Source: Lachnospiraceae bacterium
GTDB lineage: Bacteria; Bacillota; Clostridia; Lachnospirales; Lachnospiraceae
Assembly (NCBI GenBank): GCA_910575605.1
Contig: CAJTEW010000010.1
Coordinates: forward strand, 1 to 64,000
Reading direction: 5' to 3'
Length of the DNA stretch: 64,000 nt
Shown: positions 1 to 8,581 of the stretch, in pieces
Layout: each line of letters starts with the position of its first letter
Position numbering within the stretch: position 1 is the stretch's first letter
The notes under the pieces: model-generated
Told to the model about the DNA's origin: nothing
Databases searched by the model: none
The model's input: only the letters and a program-made list of their open reading frames with translations
Made by a program: the position numbers and the translations under genes

Positions 1-37
1 AATATAGAAAACATTTAACATGTGTAGCATAAGAATA

Positions 38-70
38 CTGCCAACCACAAAAATGTGATTGGCAGCTAAA
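38..70 (+). terminator. Probable intrinsic terminator
   Basis: A 12-bp stem (38-49 pairing with 54-65, one G-U pair, AAAA loop) is followed on the plus strand by a T-rich run. It would stop plus-strand transcripts entering from the left, facing the minus-strand KTR and tet(O) genes. The rest of 1-141 shows no gene. Confidence 0.55.
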
Positions 71-141
71 ATTTTTATTTTTTCCACTGTCTACTTGACA
101 GGGAGCGGTTCATTGTTCCACAATTTCATCGGCTCTGCGTC

Positions 142-315
142 TTAAGCGTCTGGCTCTTTGATGACAGTTATCTTCAAGTTGTCAACTTTAATCAATCTTT
201 CTTGTCTGCATTTTGGACAATAAAGGGGATAATTCTCCAAAACAGTGTCCTTCCTAATTTTATTACGGGTTTTGCTCCCACAAACAGGACACAATATCCA
301 TTCGCATTTCATCAT
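142..315 (-). CDS. Cysteine-rich KTR domain protein, copy 1
   Basis: A 57-residue protein, MMKCEWILCPVCGSKTRNKI at its N-terminus, with two CxxC pairs (CPVC and CPKC) that look like a small zinc ribbon around the KTR signature. The family is common beside tetracycline-resistance genes on Firmicutes conjugative elements; its role is unknown. It lies 51 bp downstream of tet(O) on the same strand and may be cotranscribed. The tandem ATG codons make 315 or 312 the start. A second copy is at 13402-13593. The two share their 3' flank (GGCTCTGCGTCTTA region), so they are homologous modules. The stop here is TAA after Glu-Pro-Asp-Ala. Confidence 0.8.
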   Translation of the reverse strand: MMKCEWILCPVCGSKTRNKIRKDTVLENYPLYCPKCRQERLIKVDNLKITVIKEPDA

Positions 316-366
316 AATTAGTCTCTAATCCTTTCAAATCTCATTTTATATGACTTTTGCAAGCTG

Positions 367-2286
367 TTAAGCTAACTTGTGGAACATATGCCGAACCTTA
401 TCTATACGGCTATTCGGGCGGCGGGGTTGGCAAATAAATTTACCAATAGCTGGCTGGTATCCTTTTAACTCTGTCAAGCAGACTCCCTGCCCATTTGTGA
501 AATAAGTTAAATCGTTCCTGTATTCTTGAATACATCTAGCAGGGATTTCTCCTTTCAGAATGACCTCGTCATTCTTTATCTGAGTACTTACAATATCTGC
601 ACAATACCTTGGAGCATCATGATACGCCCGTGAGAGATATTCCTGCGGTGCATAAATTTCAAAGTGGAGATATGGCTCTAATAGTTCTGTCCCTGCTTTT
701 TTTAAAGCCTGCTCCAATACGATAGGGGAAAGCAGCCGAAAGTCTGCGGGGGTACTTACAGGACTATAATACAATCCATATTCAAAACAGATTTTACAGT
801 CTGTCACTTTCCATCCATACAGCCCCTGCTCGCAGCCATAAAGAACCCCCTCCATAACCGCATTTTGGAACGATTGATTTAAATATCCAAGTGAAACTCT
901 GCTTTCATACTGCACTCCGCTTCCAATAGGGAGCGGCTCTATGGACAACCCGACAGAAGCCCAGAAAGGATTTGGCGGGACTTCTATGTGGATGGTATAT
1001 TCTGCTTTTCTAAGCGGTCTTTCCATATATATAACAGTAGGCTCTTTTATTTCTGCCTCCACATGATATTTTTCCTCAAGGATGGCACAAATGACTTCCA
1101 TCTGCACATTCCCCAAAAAAGAAAGTATAATCTCATGCGTTGTAGTATCCACATAATATTTTAAAAGAGGGTCGCCATCTGAAATTTCTGTAAGTGCCCC
1201 AAGCAATATTTCCCGCTGTTCAGATTTCTTTACTGCAATCGTTGTTTGGAGCATAGGGAGAGGATTTTCAATAAATTTTCTCTGCGGCAACAGTATTTCG
1301 TTCCCCAAAATACTGTTTAGCTGCAAAACATCATTTGGTAAAATTACAATATCACCAGAGCAGGCTGTATCGGATGAATATAATTCACCGTTTGTCGGAA
1401 CACACATCTCTGTGATTTTTATTTTCTCTTTTTCAGATATTCTAATAACATCCCTCAAATGCAATGTTCCGCTATATATACGCACATAAACAAAACGCCG
1501 CCTTTTCTCTGAATATTCAATCTTAAAAACCTGCCCGCATAGTTCAGATTGACCTTCAGGCGTTGATGAATAAAATTTACTGGCAATTACTTCTATAAGC
1601 TGCCGAATCCCCAGATTGTTTTTAGCGCTTCCGTGATAAACGGGAAATAACGTTCCGTTTTGGAATCTCCTGTTTTCTTCCTGTTCCAGTTCTGACATTT
1701 TAAACGGTTTCCCTGACATATATTTCTCTAATAGTTCATCGTTTCCCATAATTACCGCATCCCACTGTTCCATATCGTCATTGTCCGTTACATTTATATG
1801 GGGATGCTGCCCAACCTTTTGCTTCACTATAATTTCCGAAGAAAGCTTTGCTTTCATTTCCCGATATACCATTGGCAAATCAATCCCCTCTTGGTCAATT
1901 TTATTGATGAAAAAAATTGTCGGAATCTTCATTATCTGTAGTGCATGAAACAGTATACGGGTCTGTGCCTGTATGCCATCCTTTGCAGAAACTAATAATA
2001 CTGCTCCGTCTAATACGGATAAAGAACGGTATACTTCCGCCAAAAAATCCATATGGCCTGGCGTATCTATAATGTTGACTTTTACATCCTCCCACTGAAA
2101 AGATGTCACTGCTGTCTGGATAGTGATTCCCCTTTGACGCTCCAAATTCATTGTATCTGTCCTTGTTGTGCCTTCATCTACGCTCCCTAGTTCTGCAATT
2201 GCACCACTGGTATACAATAAACTTTCCGTTAATGTTGTCTTTCCTGCGTCAACGTGAGCCAGAATGCCTAAGTTAATTATTTTCAT
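367..2286 (-). CDS. tet(O): Tetracycline resistance ribosomal protection protein Tet(O)
   Basis: A 639-residue EF-G-like GTPase that dislodges tetracycline from the 30S ribosome. The N-terminal G domain has G1 (AHVDAGKTT), G3 (DTPGH) and G4 (NKID), followed by EF-G domains II to V. Length and sequence match the Tet(O) type as I remember it, and differ clearly from Tet(W), Tet(M) and Tet(32). No frameshift is visible. The start is fixed by AGGAGG at 2295-2300, 8 bp upstream of ATG. Upstream are a full promoter, a leader peptide and an attenuator. Neighbours are a KTR gene downstream and tnpV upstream, typical cargo on a Firmicutes integrative element. Allele-level naming would need an alignment. 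Confidence 0.96.
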   Translation of the reverse strand: MKIINLGILAHVDAGKTTLTESLLYTSGAIAELGSVDEGTTRTDTMNLERQRGITIQTAVTSFQWEDVKVNIIDTPGHMDFLAEVYRSLSVLDGAVLLVSAKDGIQAQTRILFHALQIMKIPTIFFINKIDQEGIDLPMVYREMKAKLSSEIIVKQKVGQHPHINVTDNDDMEQWDAVIMGNDELLEKYMSGKPFKMSELEQEENRRFQNGTLFPVYHGSAKNNLGIRQLIEVIASKFYSSTPEGQSELCGQVFKIEYSEKRRRFVYVRIYSGTLHLRDVIRISEKEKIKITEMCVPTNGELYSSDTACSGDIVILPNDVLQLNSILGNEILLPQRKFIENPLPMLQTTIAVKKSEQREILLGALTEISDGDPLLKYYVDTTTHEIILSFLGNVQMEVICAILEEKYHVEAEIKEPTVIYMERPLRKAEYTIHIEVPPNPFWASVGLSIEPLPIGSGVQYESRVSLGYLNQSFQNAVMEGVLYGCEQGLYGWKVTDCKICFEYGLYYSPVSTPADFRLLSPIVLEQALKKAGTELLEPYLHFEIYAPQEYLSRAYHDAPRYCADIVSTQIKNDEVILKGEIPARCIQEYRNDLTYFTNGQGVCLTELKGYQPAIGKFICQPRRPNSRIDKVRHMFHKLA

Positions 2287-2328
2287 GTGATTTTCCTCCT
2301 ATCAACACCCAAAAAAGGGCATAAAAAT

Positions 2329-2358
2329 ACCCAGTGATAAATACTCCTATCACTGGGT
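2329..2358 (-). promoter_or_regulatory. tet(O) leader attenuator hairpin
   Basis: An 11-bp perfect stem (2329-2339 with 2348-2358), read on the minus strand, precedes TATTTTTATGCCCTTTTTT and lies 43 bp before the tet(O) ATG. A competing antiterminator is possible: GTATTCTTAAA in the leader peptide region (complement of 2514-2524) is the exact reverse complement of TTTAAGAATAC at the complement of 2422-2432. This is the arrangement known for tet(M)/tet(O)-type transcriptional attenuation, where slowed leader translation favours readthrough. The mechanism here is inferred. Confidence 0.75.
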
Positions 2359-2510
2359 AAATAACTCCAATAGCCCCAAAACACTTATATGTTTTCGGGC
2401 ATATAAAATTACATGATAAAAGTATTCTTAAACTGGGTACAAAAAACTAAGCCCCATATTAAAAGTGAAACGGGACTGCTACTTTTTGTTCCCACTATCA
2501 AATTGACAGT

Positions 2511-2534
2511 TTATTTAAGAATACCTTGCCGCAT
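2511..2534 (-). CDS. Attenuator leader peptide MRQGILK
   Basis: A seven-codon ORF, ATG to TAA, with AAGGAGT at 2543-2549 as ribosome binding site. It lies just after the promoter and overlaps the first arm of the antiterminator stem. The same MRQGILK leader stands ahead of several resistance genes on Firmicutes elements. Its translation probably senses ribosome inhibition by tetracycline and controls the downstream terminator. Confidence 0.75.
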   Translation of the reverse strand: MRQGILK

Positions 2535-2566
2535 ATTTATTAACTCCTTGTATAATACTGAATCTA

Positions 2567-2595
2567 ATTATATTCCTTAACCCTTTATTTGTCAA
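2567..2595 (-). promoter_or_regulatory. tet(O) promoter
   Basis: On the minus strand TTGACA (complement of 2590-2595), a 17-bp spacer and TATAAT (complement of 2567-2572) form a consensus sigma-A promoter. It lies directly upstream of the leader peptide. Confidence 0.85.
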
Positions 2596-2652
2596 GCTGA
2601 CAAACTAAAGCAGAAAAAGCGGCAGGATTTCCCCCTGCCACTAATCATCTGT

Positions 2653-3027
2653 TTATGCAAAAATAATTTCCTTTTCCACAATCTCCCTCGCACAAGCCCT
2701 TATGTTATTGAGGCATCCTGTCCATTCTAAGGCGTTTTCTGCCTTTAGCTGTTCCGTTATGCCCTGTGCCTGTTTCATACCCTCTATGAGCCTTTCAAAG
2801 CGTTCCTGTGCCTGTCTGTTGATGTCGGCAAGGTAGGCGTTTAGCCTGCCGCTTGTAAGAAGATTGGTGTATGTAACTTTACGGTACTGTTTTAGATAAT
2901 CTAAATGCCGTTGCCCCCAGATGCCTATTGCCTGTTCTTCTTCGGCGGGTACAGTTAAGCACGGTATCAAATAATCCCCTTGCCTTTCGTATTTGCCGCC
3001 CAGTTCCTCAAATAATGATTTTGCCAT
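2653..3027 (-). CDS. tnpV: TnpV-like transposon protein
   Basis: A 124-residue protein resembling TnpV, a short protein of unknown biochemical role found on mobilizable and conjugative elements of Clostridia. It is mostly helical and charged, with no membrane segment, and contains the family-like GQRHLDYLKQYRKVTYTNLL stretch in its middle. The start is supported by GGAGGT upstream of ATG (complement of 3025-3027). It sits between tet(O) and the broken end of parB, so the TnpV-tet(O)-KTR block probably arrived as a unit and replaced the rest of parB. Confidence 0.75.
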   Translation of the reverse strand: MAKSLFEELGGKYERQGDYLIPCLTVPAEEEQAIGIWGQRHLDYLKQYRKVTYTNLLTSGRLNAYLADINRQAQERFERLIEGMKQAQGITEQLKAENALEWTGCLNNIRACAREIVEKEIIFA

Positions 3028-3078
3028 TGTCTGTTACCTCCACATTCTTTTTTATTTTGAATGTCCGCAAAATCCGTC

Positions 3079-3312
3079 CTACATCATACGGACGGTGGCA
3101 GGTGTCATAACGCCGCTCCGCTTGATGCTGTCAACAAGCTGCTCCATATCCTCGTCCATTAAGACCTTGAACGGATGGTCTGGGAACTCGTCAATCTCCG
3201 CAAGGGGAATGTCCCGTATCTTGCTTAGGTTGGCTTCTTCACGGCTTTGGTCTGTTTCAAACAGGTCATCGTATGCGGTCAGCTCGATTTTGCTTTCTCT
3301 GCTTTTCGCCAA
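3079..3312 (-). pseudogene. parB: ParB-like partition protein, C-terminally truncated
   Basis: About 77 residues matching only the N-terminal start of element-borne ParB/Spo0J proteins. It contains LAEIDEFPDHPF and ends shortly after GVMTPATVR, where the ParB nuclease/CTPase domain would continue. The DNA-binding and dimerization parts are missing. The best start is TTG at the complement of 3310-3312, 8 bp after AAAGGAGGT; an ATG at 3342 lacks that spacing. It overlaps the end of parA by 47 bp, as is common for coupled parAB. The break point abuts the tnpV-tet(O) block. Confidence 0.75.
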
Positions 3313-4093
3313 GCTCTGCCACCTCCTTTCCGAACTGTTCATAAGCTGCGGCTACCTTGCCGCCTTTGTCGTAGGCAAAGATGCTTTTCCCCTCTGCGGT
3401 GGCTTCCACGGCACGGATGGAGTGTGGTATCTGGGTATCGAACACCTTGATTTTCTGCCCATAGGCACTCCTTACCGTGGCGGTGATTTCCTTGGAGATG
3501 TTCGTGCGGGGCATTACCATCGTCATAAGGATGCCGTCAATCCGCAGAGGGGGATTGATTTGCCGTCTGACTTTCGACACGGAGCGAAGCAACAGCTCTA
3601 AGCCTTTGGCAGAAAGATAGTGGGGCTGTGTGGGGATAACCACGCTGTCAGCCGCCGCCAGTGCGTTGATGGTGAGCATACCAAGGCTCGGCATACAGTC
3701 CACGAGTACATAGTCATAATTCTTCTTGACCTCGCTTATGCAGGTTTTCAGCACGCTTTCACGGCTTATGGCGTTAATCAGTCTTACTTCCAGTCCCGAC
3801 AGCTCAATGTTGGACGGGAGCAGGTCAACGCCCTCGCTGTGGTGCAGGATGCCTTGGGCGACATCAACGGATTTATCATCTATGATGTCCTGCATGATGG
3901 TGGAGAGAGTGACCTGCAAATCGTCTGGTCTGTGGTAGCCGAGGGACATGGTTAGGTTTGCCTGTGCATCGGCATCAATGAGCAGGATTTTCTTGCCCTG
4001 CTGTGCCAGAGTTACGCCCAGATTCACCGCCGTGGTGGTCTTGCCCACACCGCCTTTCTGGTTGGTTAAAGCAATTACTTTGCAGTTTGACAT
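3266..4093 (-). CDS. parA: ParA/Soj-family partition ATPase
   Basis: A 275-residue deviant Walker A ATPase. QKGGVGKTT at about residues 12-20 is the Walker A motif; LLIDADAQAN and VLVDCMPSLG follow as the A' and B motifs. Such proteins segregate plasmids and excised integrative elements together with ParB bound at parS. The start MSNCK is preferred because AAAGGAGGA lies about 8 bp upstream; an ATG at 4114 has no ribosome site. Its partner parB is truncated, so partition is probably lost. Intact length and motifs suggest ParA itself is complete. Confidence 0.9.
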   Translation of the reverse strand: MSNCKVIALTNQKGGVGKTTTAVNLGVTLAQQGKKILLIDADAQANLTMSLGYHRPDDLQVTLSTIMQDIIDDKSVDVAQGILHHSEGVDLLPSNIELSGLEVRLINAISRESVLKTCISEVKKNYDYVLVDCMPSLGMLTINALAAADSVVIPTQPHYLSAKGLELLLRSVSKVRRQINPPLRIDGILMTMVMPRTNISKEITATVRSAYGQKIKVFDTQIPHSIRAVEATAEGKSIFAYDKGGKVAAAYEQFGKEVAELGEKQRKQNRADRIR

Positions 4094-4157
4094 GGGTGCG
4101 TCCTCCTTTCGCATAGATTTAGCCGCTTTGTCAAGGCGGCTATGTAAAATGCTATAC

Positions 4158-4196
4158 TAAACCACACACTTTTGAATCCATCAATGGTGTGGTTTA
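4158..4196. repeat. Inverted repeat TAAACCACAC / GTGTGGTTTA upstream of parA
   Basis: Perfect 10-bp arms at 4158-4167 and 4187-4196, separated by 19 bp, in the region upstream of parA. The right arm belongs to a 12-bp word ATGGTGTGGTTT (4184-4195) that recurs at 9306-9317 near the abiE promoter. It could be an operator or an element-specific protein site. Confidence 0.55.
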
Positions 4197-4216
4197 ATAA
4201 AAGGCAGGACGCAAAA

Positions 4217-4255
4217 AAGCCGCTTACTCTTAGTTGAATTAAGAATAAGCGGCTT
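4217..4255 (-). terminator. Intrinsic terminator
   Basis: A 10-bp GC-rich stem, AAGCCGCTTA (4217-4226) with TAAGCGGCTT (4246-4255), is followed on the minus strand by TTTTTT. It ends transcription of the small minus-strand gene just upstream, at 4270-4449. Confidence 0.85.
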
Positions 4256-4269
4256 CATAACGATGTGCC

Positions 4270-4449
4270 TTACACATATTCAATTTTTACTTTCTTTATC
4301 GGGGCATTGGCTACCTTGAAGATAAGCTCGTCAACGCAGTCCCCATATTTGCCCTGCTGTATGAGCTGATTTTTCAACTCCACAAGGCTATGTAAAAGTA
4401 ATGATTTTTCCCTGCTGTCTACATATAAGTGTGTTTTCTTTTCCCTCAT
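4270..4449 (-). CDS. Small conserved element protein
   Basis: A 59-residue soluble, charged protein starting MREKKTHLYVDSREK, with a predicted amphipathic helix in the middle (SLVELKNQLIQQG). I do not recognise a domain with a known activity. Similar short ORFs occur next to parA on Clostridial integrative elements, from memory. The ATG at the complement of 4447-4449 is preferred over one four codons upstream, because the latter has its AAGG directly abutting. A strong terminator follows at once. Confidence 0.6.
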   Translation of the reverse strand: MREKKTHLYVDSREKSLLLHSLVELKNQLIQQGKYGDCVDELIFKVANAPIKKVKIEYV

Positions 4450-4516
4450 ACCGTCCACCATCCTTTCTTGGCTTCATTGTATTATAAAGGCAATCCATCC
4501 TACAATGGTAAAAATA

Positions 4517-4705
4517 CTATGCGGCAGAAATGGCACAATAGATATTGATTTTTCGCTGAGAGCCTTGTACAATAACGGTTGGTTGTTCAGCGTATGTAAA
4601 ATGGTTGTTCTTTCCATACCTTGTGGGCTTGTCCTTTGTTACAATGTCATCTACCCAGAAGCCCACAAATAAAGGCTGTTCGGGCATTTCGGGAGAATGG
4701 AACAT
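4517..4705 (-). CDS. Short ORF, possible gene fragment A (related to 9367-9591)
   Basis: A 62-codon ORF with no clear ribosome site. Its reading frame stays open slightly upstream of the ATG, so it may be the 3' part of a longer gene. The C-terminal half (GSQRKINIYCAISAA) resembles that of the ORF at 9367-9591 (GTPRRINLYAVADAD), and both begin with Glu-Met-Phe encoded by GAAATGTTCC. The pair bracket the defence operon. Function unknown; translation doubtful. Confidence 0.4.
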   Translation of the reverse strand: MFHSPEMPEQPLFVGFWVDDIVTKDKPTRYGKNNHFTYAEQPTVIVQGSQRKINIYCAISAA

Positions 4706-4761
4706 TTCCGATGCTTCAGTGGGTCGAGGTCATGGAAATGGCTCACTTCACTAATATCGAA

Positions 4762-6504
4762 TCATTCCTCAACTATTGGGTCATTTTGCTTTTTATGATT
4801 TTCTGCAACCCAGCTAATAGCTATTTTTTGTACCATTTGAAGAAATTCAATGTGTTCATTATATTTAGCGTTAGTTAAGCACCTACGCTTTTCGGTTAGC
4901 GTAATTACATTGCTTGCTCTCTTTTCAATGCCAGTTTCCCGCTCAGTACCAACAATAACTTGCCCTTCGTTAGATAAAAACAGTTCTAAGGATTCAAATA
5001 TACTTTGCAAATTATCTGCATCTTGCCCTTGCTGATTAGGCGTATCGACCACATAAAAATTGAATGGACTATAGGCTCTCTCCAGATTATATAGATACAA
5101 TGCAGATTGATACATATAAACCAATCGAGGAGTTTCACTACCTGTACGATTTATAACCTGAACGAAATCTCTTAGTTTTATAAATGTTTTTGGCACATTT
5201 ATTGCATCTGCTAATGTACGGCAGTATCCCTCTATATCTTCTCGTATATCTTTTGAACGCTCTTTGGATTTCTTTTCATTCAATTTTTCGTCAATTAGTG
5301 CAATTTTAGAAACATAAGAGTCTATTTCGTCTTGAAGCACTTCCAACTGTGTTTTGCAGGATTCATATATCTCATATTGCCCTTTATTTTTATAAAAAGA
5401 TGAATAAGATAACAGCTCTTGGGTGTTCTGAACTTTTTGCTCAATAGACTGAATTTCTAAGGAGACACTATTGTATTTCTCCTTAAGTTCTTGTAATTTC
5501 TTTGTAGCAACAGATATACCGTTTTGTAGTTCTGTAATAAGATTTTCACAATGAGCATAATCAGATGTTATATTTAGTTGCTCATTTATTCCGTTTGAAT
5601 AGATTGTACCACAAAATGGACAGACCAACTCATCTTCTTGGGTCATCGCATACTCAATATCCTTTTTTGTTTCTGCAAGATTATGTTCTACAATATACAA
5701 TTTATGTTGACTGATATATATGTCGTTTTCTAAAATTGCCATCTCTGCATTATAAGAAAATTGAACTTTTCTCAGTTCTTCCGCCTTAGCAAGCAAGGAC
5801 TCAATATCTGTTGTAACTTCTTCAACCGATTCCATATCCTCTATTTGCGTTAGGGTAGATGTGATACGAGAAACAAAAGTTTGATTATACTTCAATTCTC
5901 TTTTCTTATCATCTCTTTCAAGTATATGTTCTGCTTTTTGTGCTTGCAGGGCATAATAGGTATCGTCTAAATATCCACATACATATTTATTTGTGTTTGC
6001 TTTCCAATCCTTAATATATGCAACATTGCTGAAAGAATCAGCTATTTTACTCCACCCCTCGTCTTGGTCAATATATTGAAATCTAAAAAGTAATGGCGGA
6101 GTTACATTGAATTGCATACCATCTTTTGAAATGCAGGGCATTTTGATTTCTAAAATATCCATTAAACAATTACTGTATTCATGAAAGGCTTCTGTTTCAA
6201 TAATGCAGGAATAAATATTGCTTATATTTTCAAAAATCTGAAATTTTCTACCTTGTCTAACAACACAAAACTGTTTTTCTCCGTATTTAAAGAATAGCAA
6301 ATAAGCGGAAATGAGTTTCTTCCAATCACTTTCAATTCTTTTACACTCACATCCCAAAGTAGTAAAAATACTTTTGATAATAGAAGACTTTCCTGTTTTA
6401 TTTCCTCCCAAAATTATATTAAGCCCATCTTCAAAAGGAACCTCTAACGAGCGAGACTCACTTTGACTGATTACTATCAGTTTTTTTATCGTTAGTCTTT
6501 TCAT
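4762..6504 (-). CDS. SMC/Rad50-like defence ATPase (Lamassu LmuB / ABC-3C type)
   Basis: A 580-residue protein. Walker A GGNKTGKSS lies at residues 33-41. Long heptad-rich coiled coils (about 185-290 and 320-420) flank a zinc-hook-like CPFCG at 295-299. A C-terminal Walker B/D-loop segment VVDTPNQQGQD is at 485-495. The DTPNQQGQD form is typical of the ATPases of Lamassu and ABC-three-component defence systems rather than housekeeping Rad50. It would sense DNA ends or phage replication structures and release the partner nuclease. It is last in the operon starting with abiEi and is preceded by a 45-codon ORF that overlaps its start by 47 bp. The exact subtype needs profile searches. Confidence 0.82.
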   Translation of the reverse strand: MKRLTIKKLIVISQSESRSLEVPFEDGLNIILGGNKTGKSSIIKSIFTTLGCECKRIESDWKKLISAYLLFFKYGEKQFCVVRQGRKFQIFENISNIYSCIIETEAFHEYSNCLMDILEIKMPCISKDGMQFNVTPPLLFRFQYIDQDEGWSKIADSFSNVAYIKDWKANTNKYVCGYLDDTYYALQAQKAEHILERDDKKRELKYNQTFVSRITSTLTQIEDMESVEEVTTDIESLLAKAEELRKVQFSYNAEMAILENDIYISQHKLYIVEHNLAETKKDIEYAMTQEDELVCPFCGTIYSNGINEQLNITSDYAHCENLITELQNGISVATKKLQELKEKYNSVSLEIQSIEQKVQNTQELLSYSSFYKNKGQYEIYESCKTQLEVLQDEIDSYVSKIALIDEKLNEKKSKERSKDIREDIEGYCRTLADAINVPKTFIKLRDFVQVINRTGSETPRLVYMYQSALYLYNLERAYSPFNFYVVDTPNQQGQDADNLQSIFESLELFLSNEGQVIVGTERETGIEKRASNVITLTEKRRCLTNAKYNEHIEFLQMVQKIAISWVAENHKKQNDPIVEE

Positions 6505-6595
6505 TATTTTTTTCCTCCTGCTGCTTTCGTAAATTTCTTATTAGAATTTTGTACTTTTGCTCCTGTTTAATTGTTTCAACTGAATTTTTGCTCAT
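6458..6595 (-). CDS. 45-residue overlapping ORF between defence nuclease and ATPase
   Basis: ATG (complement of 6593-6595) to TGA (6458-6460), encoding 45 residues that start MSKNSVETIKQEQKYKILIR and end in a Lys/Asn/Asp-rich tail. It overlaps the nuclease gene by 20 bp and the ATPase gene by 47 bp, each in a different frame. The ribosome site is weak. It fills the place where Lamassu and ABC-three-component systems carry a third (middle) subunit, but it is far shorter than those. It could be a minimal third component, a coupling ORF that feeds ribosomes to the ATPase start, or noise. Confidence 0.45.
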   Translation of the reverse strand: MSKNSVETIKQEQKYKILIRNLRKQQEEKNNEKTNDKKTDSNQSK

Positions 6596-7667
6596 AATAT
6601 AACACCTCAATTAGCGATTTATCAAGAGAATCCGACAGAAGATTATGCTCTTGTAGCGCTTGAATACATAATCTTTTCAGTTCATCAGTAAATCCATTTG
6701 TCTTAAATGATTCACAATATGTAGAAATTGTTTTCCGCAGCATAATTACAATTTCTTGATATCTAACATCTCTTACATCAAGCCACCTCGCATCGTGAAG
6801 TGTTTTAGCTGCTTCTATACGGCGAATATCATTGTCTGGCAATGCTTCAGCAATCAAGGAATTATGGAAACCATCGTAATTTCCGCTGTTTTTTATATTC
6901 CCATCAATTTTCTTGCCTATTTGAGCAATATCTACACCTTTTTTCTCAACCAAACTTTTCATGCTGATAGGTACTTTGATTTTTTCTTTACTCTTTTTTC
7001 TTACATCATTTAGCAATTGCTGAAAAATAAGATTTGCCGTATTGGACGGAATATTTTTGTCGGCTAAATGATTGAAAAATTTCCCCATAGTTTGGGTGTC
7101 ATAAGTTGTTAGTTGTAGTTCGGATTTATGGACAAAAGTCCTCTGGATAAACTCATCAAAGACAGAATCAAAATTACTCGGCATATCGTTTGCAAATTCA
7201 TTTCTAATCCTATCTTTGATTTTCTCATATAATTCACTATTTTCTGTCTGTAGTTTTTTCTCGTCTTCAATATACGACTGCCATAACGAAACCTCTTTAT
7301 CAAAATCATTATTTGATACGAAGTGGCAATGTGAGCATTCTGCACCAAATATCAAATAGTTATAGAATATGAAGCCTAAAAAAGATTTCTTGTATCCACC
7401 GTCTTTTTTCTTTTCCCGTTTGGACATTTCCGCAATAGTCCAGTCAGAAGATTCTTCTTTGGTCTTTATTTGAAAAAACTGATACTGCTGACTATTTGGA
7501 GAAAACTCTGCCATATCATCGTGAAATTCACAAAAAACAATACACTCTGCATGTTCTTGAAGCTTACCTATTATATGGCATACAATCCAATGAACTTGGT
7601 ATTCAAATCTATTATAGGAGTCGGAGCCTGCTTGCTCACGCTGTTCAACAGTAAGTACTTTACTCAT
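6576..7667 (-). CDS. DUF4297/Cap4-like nuclease effector (Lamassu LmuA-like)
   Basis: A 363-residue protein. The N-terminal third looks like a PD-(D/E)xK nuclease of the DUF4297/Cap4 type: RFEYQVHW at 20-27, CEFHDD at 46-51, and QIKTK at 66-70 as the core E/D...QxK motif. The C-terminal part is helical and would contact the SMC partner. Families with this order, DUF4297 nuclease then SMC ATPase, act in abortive infection by degrading DNA when phage or plasmid replication is sensed. Its ATG overlaps the abiEii stop by 4 bp (ATGA), so translation is coupled to the toxin gene. Confidence 0.78.
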   Translation of the reverse strand: MSKVLTVEQREQAGSDSYNRFEYQVHWIVCHIIGKLQEHAECIVFCEFHDDMAEFSPNSQQYQFFQIKTKEESSDWTIAEMSKREKKKDGGYKKSFLGFIFYNYLIFGAECSHCHFVSNNDFDKEVSLWQSYIEDEKKLQTENSELYEKIKDRIRNEFANDMPSNFDSVFDEFIQRTFVHKSELQLTTYDTQTMGKFFNHLADKNIPSNTANLIFQQLLNDVRKKSKEKIKVPISMKSLVEKKGVDIAQIGKKIDGNIKNSGNYDGFHNSLIAEALPDNDIRRIEAAKTLHDARWLDVRDVRYQEIVIMLRKTISTYCESFKTNGFTDELKRLCIQALQEHNLLSDSLDKSLIEVLYYEQKFS

Positions 7668-8581
7668 AATTGAAGACTCCTTTCATTTTCGTTCCATTTC
7701 GTAATAAAATTCCATTGTTTTTGCCACTCGTCCTCATTCACAACTGCATCAAATACAGGCTCAAGGAATTTCTGTATTTCCTCAATGACCACCGAAAACT
7801 CAAGCGTATCATCCTTTATGGTTTTCAAGAAGTATTTCCAACGCTTCTGCATATCCATATCCTCGACAAGTGTGAGAATACGCTTGAAACTATCCTTTTC
7901 GTAGGGTGTCCCTCGCCGTTCCAATGTTCTGGATATTGCCATCTGCAATTTCGCTCCGTCAAAATCAAATGTCCTTGCCAGATAGTAAATATCGTAAAAG
8001 TCCTTCATTCTGCCTGTTAGTTCAAAGCGTTGCAGGATAGCGTCAAACTTTTCCGCAATGGTGCTTTCAAGAGAATAGGTCATAATGACAGGAGCCTCAA
8101 AATCGGGGAGCTGTGTATGGATAGTCCGCTGCTCGGCACGGGGAACAATCACATCGCCCACACCAATATCCACATTAAATGGAACACGGACATTTTTTAT
8201 CTTTCCGATAATCTGTGTGCTGATGCCGTGATACTTCCTTTGCGGTGAGATTTCTTCAAACCCTTTAGCGGTCATCTCAATATAGTCATTGCCCGTAGGC
8301 GTAGCAAGGATTTTTAGGATAAGGGCTTTTACCTCGTCCAATGAATTGGAAACGCTGCGAAGCAGGAAATCCACATCAATTGTTGCGCGGCTTTCAAAAT
8401 TGGTAAGCGTATAGATAAACAATCCGCCTTTAAGAATCAGTGTATCATCATATCCAGACTTTGAGAGTTTCCGCAAAAACTCCTCTTGCATAAAAAGCTG
8501 TAGGCACTGCTGATAACTGATACCAGCCGCCTTCGCCTTATTCTTAAGCTTTGCCAAAACAGATGCTGCCACATCAGCCAT
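7664..8581 (-). CDS. abiEii: AbiEii-family nucleotidyltransferase toxin
   Basis: About 305 residues. Residue numbers here count from the upstream GTG at 8590: the nucleotidyltransferase-fold motifs are KGG at 54-56 and TIDVDF at 70-75 (paired aspartates), and a later GRMKDFYD at 193-200, as in AbiEii/AbiGii toxins. These toxins modify tRNA or otherwise block growth and give phage abortive infection as type IV toxin-antitoxin systems. The ATG shares its A with the TGA of abiEi (TGATG), so the two are tightly coupled. It is second in the five-gene defence operon. Confidence 0.88.
   Translation of the reverse strand: MADVAASVLAKLKNKAKAAGISYQQCLQLFMQEEFLRKLSKSGYDDTLILKGGLFIYTLTNFESRATIDVDFLLRSVSNSLDEVKALILKILATPTGNDYIEMTAKGFEEISPQRKYHGISTQIIGKIKNVRVPFNVDIGVGDVIVPRAEQRTIHTQLPDFEAPVIMTYSLESTIAEKFDAILQRFELTGRMKDFYDIYYLARTFDFDGAKLQMAISRTLERRGTPYEKDSFKRILTLVEDMDMQKRWKYFLKTIKDDTLEFSVVIEEIQKFLEPVFDAVVNEDEWQKQWNFITKWNENERSLQL

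Noticed and set aside
2428-2457. Second short ORF MGLSFLYPV in the tet(O) leader
   Set aside because: It lacks a ribosome site; MRQGILK at 2511-2534 has a good one and fits known leaders.
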